Assembly (NCBI RefSeq): GCF_013166515.1
Contig: NZ_JABKKJ010000021.1
Location: 1 to 44,135 of the forward strand
Direction of reading: 5' to 3'
Length of the DNA stretch: 44,135 bases
From: Xylanibacter caecicola
Lineage (GTDB): Bacteria; Bacteroidota; Bacteroidia; Bacteroidales; Bacteroidaceae
The position numbers and the translations under genes were made by a program. Position 1 is the stretch's first letter, and the number at the start of each line of letters is the position of its first letter. Of the stretch, positions 26,811 through 34,392 are shown in pieces. The notes under the pieces are model-generated. The model saw only the letters and a list, made by a program, of their open reading frames with translations, had not been told where the DNA came from and did no database searches.

Positions 26811-27383
26811 ATGGTTATACAGACGGCGTGCAGAGAGCATGCAAATGCAATAGCGCGGCTTATAATGCAAGCAATGAATTATGATTGTTGCAGGTATTAT
26901 GCCGGACCGGAGCATAGTCTTGAAGACTTTGAAAGGATGATGACGCGGCTTGTGGAAGCCGACAACTCGCAGTATAGTTATACAAATACTCATGTGGCAC
27001 TGGATGATGACGGATGTGTTGCCGGTATATGTGTGACTTACGACGGTGCGAGGCTTCATGAACTGAGAGAGGCTTTTATACATGCGGCGCGAGAATGTTT
27101 CGGACGCGATTACAGTACTATCGGTGACGAGACGGCGCCCGGTGAACTTTACATAGACAGTCTTGCTGTAGACGAGCAATACCGTGGACGTGGCATTGCC
27201 GGTGACTTGTTGCGTGTTGCCATAGCCAAGGCGTCGGACATGGGAATTCCGGCGGGATTGCTTGTCGACAAGGGTAATCCGCTTGCAGAACGACTGTATG
27301 TAAGGATGGGCTTTAAACATGTCGGTGATACGGTGTGGGGAGGACATCCCATGAAACATCTTCAATATCAGATATCTACATAA
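26811..27383 (+). CDS. GNAT-family N-acetyltransferase
   Basis: The 190-residue protein has the GNAT fold with the acetyl-CoA pyrophosphate-binding motif YRGRGIAGDLLRVAIAKASDMG and the following strand GLLVDKGNPLAERLYVRMGFKHVGD. The N-terminus (ACREHANAIARLIMQAM) is the normal first strand and helix. The acceptor substrate is unknown. It is 10 bp upstream of the AraC regulator and almost certainly co-transcribed. Confidence 0.9.
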   Translation: MVIQTACREHANAIARLIMQAMNYDCCRYYAGPEHSLEDFERMMTRLVEADNSQYSYTNTHVALDDDGCVAGICVTYDGARLHELREAFIHAARECFGRDYSTIGDETAPGELYIDSLAVDEQYRGRGIAGDLLRVAIAKASDMGIPAGLLVDKGNPLAERLYVRMGFKHVGDTVWGGHPMKHLQYQIST

Positions 27384-27393
27384 ACACAATTAT

Positions 27394-28269
27394 ATGCAGA
27401 AGAGCAAATATCTTGTTGCCAATGAGCGGGATGCGCTGTGGGGACTTACGGTGAGCACTGTAGGTTATGACGAACTGTCGGCAGACGAACCTTATCCTAC
27501 GCAAGGGCATGCCGACGGATATTATTTTGATATAAAACGAGGACGCGTGCTCAACGAATACCAGATGCTTTATCTGTTGGAAGGCGAGGGCGTGTTCTCA
27601 TCGGAACATGTTTCCCGGACAAGAATAAAGGCAGGGGATATATTTCTTCTGTTTCCAGATGAGTGGCACAGTTATCATCCGGTACCGGGTTCTAACTGGA
27701 AGAGTTATTGGATTGGTTATAAGGGCAGAAACATGGACGACCGTATGCGCTATGGCTTTCTGTCTCCTGAAAAACCGATATATCATGTGGGTTACAGCAG
27801 TGATATTGTGCATCTGTACAACTCTGCCATAGATGCGGCACGCGAGGAAGCGGCATATTCGCAGCAGGTACTTGCGGGAATAGTGAATAATCTTATTGGA
27901 GTGATGTATTATCTCGAGCGTAATCTCGAGCTTAACCGAAAGAGCGGATATGCCGATCTTATAAATAAAGCGCGTGAGCGGATACGCCAGAGTGTGGAGA
28001 CAAACCTTACCATGCAGCAGGTGGCGGAAGAGTTAGGCGTGAGCTATTCCAACTTCCGCAAACTTTTCAAAGAGTATACGGGTATGTCTCCTGCCATGTT
28101 TCAGCAGGATCTGCGCCTGCAACGTGCAAAGGAACTGTTGTCGACTACGGGGTTGAGCATAAAGGAGATTGCGTACAGGCTTTGTTTTGACTCTCCCGAT
28201 TATTTCTCAAGCAAGTTCAGAATAAAGACCGGATGCAAGCCGAGCGATTACAGAGGGCAGATGAAGTAG
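27394..28269 (+). CDS. AraC-family transcriptional regulator
   Basis: The 291-residue protein has an N-terminal cupin-like sensing domain (LLEGEGVFSSEHVSRTRIKAGDIFLLFPDEWHSYHP, about 50-95) typical of sugar-responsive AraC regulators. The C-terminal double helix-turn-helix (about 188-288) reads MQQVAEELGVSYSNFRKLFKEYTGMSPAMF and LSIKEIAYRLCFDSPDYFSSKFRIKTGCKPSDYR. The effector and target genes cannot be deduced; no glycan-use genes are adjacent. Confidence 0.94.
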   Translation: MQKSKYLVANERDALWGLTVSTVGYDELSADEPYPTQGHADGYYFDIKRGRVLNEYQMLYLLEGEGVFSSEHVSRTRIKAGDIFLLFPDEWHSYHPVPGSNWKSYWIGYKGRNMDDRMRYGFLSPEKPIYHVGYSSDIVHLYNSAIDAAREEAAYSQQVLAGIVNNLIGVMYYLERNLELNRKSGYADLINKARERIRQSVETNLTMQQVAEELGVSYSNFRKLFKEYTGMSPAMFQQDLRLQRAKELLSTTGLSIKEIAYRLCFDSPDYFSSKFRIKTGCKPSDYRGQMK

Positions 28270-28287
28270 GCTGGGGTATTATTTTGT

Positions 28288-28456
28288 AAGAAGATAAAGG
28301 GATATAGGAGAAGATAAAAGAAGATAGGAGAAGATATAAGGAGATAAAGGGAGATAGGAGAAGATAAGGGAAGATAAAGGACAATGGTCTTGAAGCAAAC
28401 AACAAGGCATACGTCCTTTATCTTCCCTTATCTTCTCCTATATCTTTTTATCTTAT
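28288..28456. repeat. Stem-loop element, copy 2 (28-bp perfect stem in purine-rich repeats)
   Basis: Starting at 28288 there are about eight tandem variants of GGAGAAGATAA. The last 28 bases before the loop (28355-28382, ending GGAC) pair perfectly with 28413-28440 (starting GTCC). The loop is 30 bases long and contains TGGTCTTGAAGCAA (28385-28398), related to the loops of copies 1 and 3. The element lies between AraC (+) and fumarase (-), whose ends converge. AAGATAAAAGAAGATAG is shared exactly with the arm upstream of the S23-family gene. Confidence 0.8.
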
Positions 28457-28483
28457 TATTACAAGTAAAAATCCTTTATAGCA

Positions 28484-30133
28484 TTACTTGCCGCAACTTG
28501 GAGCCCATGGCTTCAGCTGTTTGAAGAAGTCATTGCCCTTGTCGTCGACGAGGATGAACGCCGGGAAATCCTCTACGTGGATTTTCCATACCGCCTCCAT
28601 GCCCAATTCGGGATATTCCACGCACTCGATGCTCTTGATGGAGTTCATTGAGAGTACAGCCGCAGGACCACCGATGCTGCCGAGGTAGAAACCGCCGTGT
28701 TTGTGACATGCGTCGGTAACTTCCTGTGTACGGTTACCTTTGGCAATCATCACCATTGAGCCGCCATTAGCCTGGAACTCGTCTACGTAGGGGTCCATAC
28801 GGTTTGCCGTGGTGGGTCCCATTGAACCGCAAGGCATGCCTTCCGGAGTCTTTGCCGGTCCGGCGTAGAGCACAGGATGATCCTTGAAATACTGCGGAAG
28901 ACCTTCGCCGGCGTCAAGACGCGCCTTGAGTTTGGCGTGGGCAATGTCGCGTGCTACGATGATGGTGCCGTTGAGGCTTACGCGCGTTGATACCGGATAT
29001 TGGCTCAGGAGTTTGCACACTTCGCTCATAGGCCGGTTGAGGTCAATTTTTACGGCGTTGCCTTCGCCTGCCTTGCGCAGTTCTTCGGGAATAAGCTCGC
29101 CCGGATTGTCGTCAAGTTTCTCTATCCAGATACCGTCCTTGTTTATCTTTGCCTTGATATTGCGGTCGGCAGAGCAGCTCACGCCCAGACCGATGGGGCA
29201 GCTTGCGCCGTGGCGCGGCAGACGTATTACGCGTATGTCGTGGGCAAAGTACTTGCCTCCGAATTGTGCCCCGAGACCTATCTTGTGCGCTTCTTCAAGG
29301 AGTTGCTTCTCCAGTTCTATGTCGCGGAAGGCGCGTCCTGTCTCGTCTCCCGTCGTGGGCAGGTTGTCGTAGTAGTGCGTGGAGGCGAGCTTTACGGTAA
29401 GGAGATTTTTCTCCGCCGATGTTCCTCCGATGACAAACGCTATGTGATAAGGCGGACATGCAGCCGTTCCGAGAGTCTTCATCTTCTCCACGAGGAACGG
29501 TACGAGCGTGCCGGGGTTCTGTATGCGTGCCTTTGTTTCCTGATAGAAATATGTCTTGTTGGCAGAGCCGCCGCCTTTGACAACGCAGAGGAACTTGTAT
29601 TCGTCGCCTTCGGTTGCCTCGATGTCTATCTGTGCCGGCAGGTTGCAGCGTGTGTTCACCTCGTCGTACATGTTTAGCGGAGCGTTCTGCGAGTAGCGCA
29701 GGTTCTCTTCCGTGTATGTCTTGTATACGCCGAGCGACAGTGCCTCTTCGTCGCAGAAGCCTGTCCACACCTGCTGTCCTTTCTCGCCGTGGATGATTGC
29801 CGTGCCGGTGTCCTGGCAGAAAGGCAGCTTGCCCTTGCATGCCACTTCGGCGTTGCGCAGGAATGTCAGCGCCACGTACTTGTCGTTGTCGCTTGCCTCG
29901 GGGTCGGTGAGAATCTTTGCCACCTGCTCGTTGTGCGAGCGGCGCAGCAGGAAGTTTACGTCGCGGAATGCGGCGTTCGACATCATCGTGAGTGCTTCCG
30001 GGCTGACTTTCAGCACCGGTGTGCCTTCAAACTCGCCTACGGACACGCCTTCTTTGGTCAGCAGGTAGTATTCCGTATCGTCCTTGCCCGTCTGGAACAT
30101 GGGCGCGTACTTAAATTCGGGTGTTGTTGCCAT
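28484..30133 (-). CDS. fumA: Fumarate hydratase, class I (iron-sulfur type)
   Basis: The 549-residue protein interconverts fumarate and malate. Its length and single-chain layout match E. coli FumA/FumB. The N-terminus [26 protein letters not shown] aligns well with that type. The alpha domain with cluster cysteine in [19 protein letters not shown] (C106) is followed by [20 protein letters not shown] and [18 protein letters not shown]. The beta domain carries [30 protein letters not shown]. In Prevotella-like anaerobes it would serve the reductive branch leading to succinate. Confidence 0.96.
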   Translation of the reverse strand: MATTPEFKYAPMFQTGKDDTEYYLLTKEGVSVGEFEGTPVLKVSPEALTMMSNAAFRDVNFLLRRSHNEQVAKILTDPEASDNDKYVALTFLRNAEVACKGKLPFCQDTGTAIIHGEKGQQVWTGFCDEEALSLGVYKTYTEENLRYSQNAPLNMYDEVNTRCNLPAQIDIEATEGDEYKFLCVVKGGGSANKTYFYQETKARIQNPGTLVPFLVEKMKTLGTAACPPYHIAFVIGGTSAEKNLLTVKLASTHYYDNLPTTGDETGRAFRDIELEKQLLEEAHKIGLGAQFGGKYFAHDIRVIRLPRHGASCPIGLGVSCSADRNIKAKINKDGIWIEKLDDNPGELIPEELRKAGEGNAVKIDLNRPMSEVCKLLSQYPVSTRVSLNGTIIVARDIAHAKLKARLDAGEGLPQYFKDHPVLYAGPAKTPEGMPCGSMGPTTANRMDPYVDEFQANGGSMVMIAKGNRTQEVTDACHKHGGFYLGSIGGPAAVLSMNSIKSIECVEYPELGMEAVWKIHVEDFPAFILVDDKGNDFFKQLKPWAPSCGK

Positions 30134-30180
30134 AATGTTTTGTATTTATAGTTATATGTTATATGTTTTAGCTTTGCCTG

Positions 30181-30209
30181 CAAAATTAGGTATAATTATT
30201 CAATTACAA
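30181..30209 (-). promoter_or_regulatory. Promoter of the fumarase gene
   Basis: On the minus strand TTG (30209-30207), 18 bp, TAATTTTG (30188-30181), 48 bp upstream of the fumarase ATG. The remaining divergent space 30210-30440 contains an AAGAAAAA/TTTTTCTT hairpin (about 30340-30360) and nothing else I recognise. Confidence 0.6.
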
Positions 30210-30451
30210 TATTAATGGTAGGATAAATTGTGCTCAATAATACCGATATGCCATCCGGCAGGCTTGTTTATCTTTGATGACAAGTTGTACGGGTGCGTTG
30301 CCTTAAAGACCATACCGCTTATGATTTTGTGTAATTTTAAGAAAAAACATGTTTTTCTTCATTATAACATCTTGTCTATGTTAAATACTGCAAATTACCC
30401 CCCTATTATTAATGAATATTAACCTATGATGCGGAATATTATATGTTTCAC

Positions 30452-30459
30452 TAATTTTG
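30452..30459 (+). promoter_or_regulatory. Probable -7 box for the 1133-residue surface protein
   Basis: TAATTTTG fits TAnnTTTG, 98 bp before the start codon; no exact -33 element is seen. It gives a leader of about 90 bases. Confidence 0.45.
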
Positions 30460-30556
30460 CCACCTGAAAAACCGGGAAAGACAGTTTTCCGCAGATTGGA
30501 GAGCATGAATATGGATTCTATATAAATAACACAATAGGTAATAAAAAAATTATTTT

Positions 30557-33500
30557 ATGAGGTCAAACATGTTTTTGAGACATTGCGGCAAAAACTCAGG
30601 ATATATGCTACTATGTCTTTTTGTATTGTGGGGAAGCGTGTCTTTTGCACAGACGACAAAGCCTGTGTGGCAGCAGACCGATCCTGAAGGAGGTAACTAT
30701 TTGAAAGGCCGTCGTGCACTTGCCGGCAAGGGATGCGAGGTAAACATGCTCGTGAATACAGTTACTGTGGCTTCCTGGGCGAATGGGCTTGACAATCTTG
30801 TGGATGATGATCTGACGAACTTTGCGTCGTTTCCGACTGGTGTTTCGATCGATGCCGGTGTGGCTCCGATTGTAAGTATCCGCGATATGGAGAATCATTA
30901 TGCAGGAGGAACAGTTGCCGGTTTTGTTGTTGCAAGTGCTGAGGGCAGTTTACTGTCATTGGATGTCGTGAAGGCTTATGCCATTCAGTTTTACTGTGAC
31001 GGGAAGGAGGTCGGAACAGCTGTTCCCGTTACGGAAGGACAGTCTGCTGGTGCGCTCAATCTTTCTTTGATAAAGATACCTGGTTCGGACGATGTTACTT
31101 CAACGTTATCGGCAGTGGCACCGGGTGAGTTTGATGAAGTCTGCCTGATGCCGGCAGGAGGTGTAAACTTGGAGCTGATTAAAAATACGAGAGTGAAATA
31201 TGCTTTTGCAGGCAATGCAAGACAGTATAATCTTGTTAATGCCGGTCGGGGAGGGTGCTCTGACGGCAGTGACGGTATATATGCCTTCAATGAAGACTTC
31301 CAAACCAGTCTTAAACTTGAGGTTGGAAGTTCTGATGTGGCGAATACGGCAAACTTCATAGATGCTGATTTGGAAAATAACGGAGTGACATTCTTAAAGC
31401 TGGTAGCTGGTGGAGGATATGTAGAAATCAAGGCAATGCCGGAAGACTATGTCATTGGAAGTGATAATAATAAAGCTCCGTTCAAGGCAGGTACTGTGTT
31501 CGGCTTTCATTTTGCCGCTGCTACCGATGTACTTAATATAGGTGGAAAAGATATAAAATTATGTTTGGGAAAGAAGAATGGCTTGTTGAATCAGCCGGAA
31601 GATATATGGGGTGATGGGATTACCGTATCTGGTGATATTCTTAAGCTTTCTTTAAGTGGAGGAAATAGCGGTAATATAGAAATCCGTACAAATCAAGATT
31701 GTTATGGTGCAAAGCTTGAGGAAGGGGGCGTGGGACTTGGAGGTATGAATATACGTTATGCGTACATACGAACTCCGGATGAGGTGAATCACCGTTGCGA
31801 CATGCGCCTTTCTGCCGATGCGCATATTTGCGACAGTGAGACATCCTATAAGATAACCGGGGTGGATGTCAGTTATGAGATAACGAGCCAGCCTGAGGGT
31901 GCGAATGCCCAAATAGATGCGGAGGGAAATGTTACAGGCATGACGGTGAACGGCAGCTATGAGGTGACGGCAACATCTACGAAGGACTGCGGCTGCAAAG
32001 AAACTGTCACTATACACCGCGGCATGGATGACATCAGTCTGATGCCAGGTGAGGACAATCCTCTTTATAATGTGGACAATGAGGTGTATGAACTGTCTAC
32101 TGAAACGCATATAACAGATGGTGGTCTTATCAGCCTTGACCGGCTGAGCGACAAGGAGAATGTGCTCAATGCACAGACGGGCGACTATGCCCAGTATGTG
32201 GGCGGTCTCGGTCTTGCGGAGAATGTGGGGATTGTGGGTGTTAAGACAAAGGACGGCAGTGCCATAAAGGAGCATCTGCCGGGAAAGACGCTGAAGCGTG
32301 TGGGCTTTATGGTGGAGACATTGTCCGACGGATTAGGGCTTGATGCCCTCAAATTCTTCTGCATTCGCGGCTTCAAGGGTGGCAAGGAGGCTTTTAACAA
32401 GCCTGTGGAGGAGACTAACGCCGTATCGCTTGATCTTATAGGCAGCAGCAAGGTGCAGAAGATGCGCTACTCGGTGGCAGTGCCTGATGATGCCGGGGAC
32501 ATAGATGAGTTCCAACTGTGGAAGGAAGGTGTGCTGAACCTGAAGATATCTAAGTTGAATATATATTATGCCTTTGCCGATGACACCGATAATCCTGTTT
32601 CCACGCTCGGCAGCGTAACGGTTGTGTCTGACAAGACCGGAGCCTCGTTGAATGCCGACAGAATGGCGGAGGTGGCGGTGGCAGACGTGGCTTGTGTAAA
32701 GCGCGACCTTACAAACTTGATAGATGATGATCCGGAGTTCGAGACAGCGTTTATGCTGGCCAAGACGGTAGCCGCAGGCGGTTCTATATATGCCGTGAAC
32801 TTAGGGCGCACTTACAGGGCAAAGACACAGGTGGGCTTTGTGCTCGATGACAAGACTTATATGGCTTCCATCGGTGTGGGAAAGTGGATAAAGATGGTGA
32901 CCTATCTTAACGGACAGGAGCAGGAGAGCCAGCAGGACTGGAAAGTTCTGGGCGTGAGCGTAATCGGCGCAGGCGACAAGCGTTTTGTAACCATGCAGCC
33001 TGAGACGGATTTTGATGAGGTGAGCATAGAGTTCTCCGGAGTTGCTGACGCATTAGACTATGTCAAGATCTACGGAGTGTTTGTACGCGATGACACCGAC
33101 GGTGACGGAATTCCCGACGTGTACGACGAATCCTCGTGTTCGGAGGATATCGTGCTGAACGAGGAGGTTGCCGAGGTCCTGAACAAGGGCAGGGATTATG
33201 ACAATGCACGCCTGTTGTTGCACAGGACATTCAACCGTGGCAACAATATCGGCGACAACTTGTGGAGTTCCATAGTACTGCCCGTGAGTCTGACGGGGCT
33301 TCAGGTGCGAAATGCTTTCGGCAACGACACACGTCTTGCAGAGGTTAAGGGCATGGAGGGCGACTTGCTTGTTTTCAGAAAGATCGATGTCCCCACGAAT
33401 GATGACGTGGCGGTGATAAAGCCCGGTGTGTTCTATATAATAGAGACCGTGCGCACTCCGGAACATGAGAAGACCGAGGACGACGGCTGGGACACGTTCT

Positions 33501-33958
33501 CTGACGGGACGCAGTATACGTCGGGAGATGTGTATGTCATTAACGGCGTGGACTACAGTGCTGCAGACGAGGTGGAGCCAACGAAGACATATTCAAACAC
33601 GTCAGACACGCACAGCGTCACATTTGCCGGGACGTATAACTATAAACAGGCGCTGCCGGAGGGAATATATGCCTTCAGCCGTGGTTTGCTGTGGAGGATA
33701 ACGAACAGTGCAAAGATGAAAGGATTCCGTTTCTGGATAAACGAGACGCTCGGTTCGGCAGGGGCAAAGCAGATGATTTTCAGAGTGGATGGTGACAGTG
33801 GCGGTACGACCGGGCTGACAGGACTGACGAATGGCGACAGGTTATTGCTGGGTCCTGTCTATGACGCCGGCGGACGTTGTGTGGGTACGGCTGGCAATCT
33901 TTTTGATCTGCCACGTGGTGTATATGTTGTGAACGGAAGGAAAATCCTTATAAAATAA
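30557..33958 (+). CDS. Large secreted surface protein with repeated beta domains and a T9SS-like tail
   Basis: The 1133-residue protein has a signal peptide (to about residue 32, SVSFAQ). The body consists of related beta-rich domains; residues about 70-150 (LDNLVDDDLTNFASFP ... GTVAGFVV) and about 710-800 (LTNLIDDDPEFETAF ... KTQVGFVLDD) share a pattern. An Ig-like BIG2-type piece (GANAQIDAEGNVTGMTVNGSY) sits near 450-475, and a calcium-binding thrombospondin-3-like loop DDTDGDGIPDVYD near 845. The C-terminus (VYDAGGRCVG ... LPRGVYVVNGRKILIK) resembles sorting tails of type IX secreted proteins. No catalytic domain is recognised; adhesion or matrix function is a guess. The 67-residue ORF follows at once. 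Confidence 0.8.
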   Translation: MRSNMFLRHCGKNSGYMLLCLFVLWGSVSFAQTTKPVWQQTDPEGGNYLKGRRALAGKGCEVNMLVNTVTVASWANGLDNLVDDDLTNFASFPTGVSIDAGVAPIVSIRDMENHYAGGTVAGFVVASAEGSLLSLDVVKAYAIQFYCDGKEVGTAVPVTEGQSAGALNLSLIKIPGSDDVTSTLSAVAPGEFDEVCLMPAGGVNLELIKNTRVKYAFAGNARQYNLVNAGRGGCSDGSDGIYAFNEDFQTSLKLEVGSSDVANTANFIDADLENNGVTFLKLVAGGGYVEIKAMPEDYVIGSDNNKAPFKAGTVFGFHFAAATDVLNIGGKDIKLCLGKKNGLLNQPEDIWGDGITVSGDILKLSLSGGNSGNIEIRTNQDCYGAKLEEGGVGLGGMNIRYAYIRTPDEVNHRCDMRLSADAHICDSETSYKITGVDVSYEITSQPEGANAQIDAEGNVTGMTVNGSYEVTATSTKDCGCKETVTIHRGMDDISLMPGEDNPLYNVDNEVYELSTETHITDGGLISLDRLSDKENVLNAQTGDYAQYVGGLGLAENVGIVGVKTKDGSAIKEHLPGKTLKRVGFMVETLSDGLGLDALKFFCIRGFKGGKEAFNKPVEETNAVSLDLIGSSKVQKMRYSVAVPDDAGDIDEFQLWKEGVLNLKISKLNIYYAFADDTDNPVSTLGSVTVVSDKTGASLNADRMAEVAVADVACVKRDLTNLIDDDPEFETAFMLAKTVAAGGSIYAVNLGRTYRAKTQVGFVLDDKTYMASIGVGKWIKMVTYLNGQEQESQQDWKVLGVSVIGAGDKRFVTMQPETDFDEVSIEFSGVADALDYVKIYGVFVRDDTDGDGIPDVYDESSCSEDIVLNEEVAEVLNKGRDYDNARLLLHRTFNRGNNIGDNLWSSIVLPVSLTGLQVRNAFGNDTRLAEVKGMEGDLLVFRKIDVPTNDDVAVIKPGVFYIIETVRTPEHEKTEDDGWDTFSDGTQYTSGDVYVINGVDYSAADEVEPTKTYSNTSDTHSVTFAGTYNYKQALPEGIYAFSRGLLWRITNSAKMKGFRFWINETLGSAGAKQMIFRVDGDSGGTTGLTGLTNGDRLLLGPVYDAGGRCVGTAGNLFDLPRGVYVVNGRKILIK

Positions 33959-33965
33959 TGTGGGC

Positions 33966-34169
33966 ATGAAGAAAAGATTGTATGTGAGACCGGTTACGGA
34001 AGTCGTGAAGGTTGAGCTTGGCGGGTTTGTATGCCTGTCTTGGGACATAGAGAATAATAAGGCAGATGTTGACGATGATAAATATATAGTTCCTCCGACG
34101 GTTGCCGGAGATGCCGTATGGTCGGAAAAGGAAGATGATGGCGGCGGCATCTGGGGAGACCTTGATTGA
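33966..34169 (+). CDS. Small acidic protein (67 aa) paired with the surface protein
   Basis: Starting at the ATG at 33966 the product reads MKKRLYVRPVTEVVKVEL, then an acidic, Gly/Trp-containing tail (WSEKEDDGGGIWGDLD). No signal peptide or membrane segment is seen. The MKK-x-Y-x-P-x-x-E-V-V-K-V start is a pattern I associate with short, poorly annotated proteins next to large surface proteins in Prevotella and Bacteroides; this is recollection, not a search. It begins 7 bp after the 1133-residue gene and is followed by a terminator, so the two form one operon. Confidence 0.65.
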   Translation: MKKRLYVRPVTEVVKVELGGFVCLSWDIENNKADVDDDKYIVPPTVAGDAVWSEKEDDGGGIWGDLD

Positions 34170-34213
34170 CGGTTGCATGTGAAAGGTAAGACTGTTTACT
34201 TGATTATATTTTT

Positions 34214-34252
34214 TCCGGGCTGCCGATGATTGTCGGGCGGTCCGGATTTTTC
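34214..34252 (+). terminator. Rho-independent terminator after the surface-protein operon
   Basis: TCCGG (34214-34218) pairs with CCGGA (34242-34246), with further imperfect pairing between CTGCCGA and TCGGGCGG inside, followed by TTTTTCTTTC. Confidence 0.65.
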
Positions 34253-34312
34253 TTTCTGTGGTGTTGGTGCGCTTGTGTCTGTGATTTTTTTCGTTTGTGC
34301 GATGCCGATGCC

Positions 34313-34342
34313 TTGCCGTTTGCGGAAAAATTTTTATCTTTG
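34313..34342 (+). promoter_or_regulatory. Promoter of the M16 peptidase gene
   Basis: TTG (34313-34315), 19 bp, TATCTTTG (34335-34342) matches the consensus fully and lies 50 bp before the chosen ATG at 34393. It also shows that the longer frame starting at 34297 is not the real start. Confidence 0.75.
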
Positions 34343-34392
34343 CGCGTGCCGTCGTTGTACGGGGCGCAAACAAACTAATAAAATTGAAGCTG

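Noticed and set aside
34297..34392. Upstream extension of the M16 peptidase
   Set aside because: It runs through a consensus promoter and lacks a signal peptide, while the ATG at 34393 gives a proper one.
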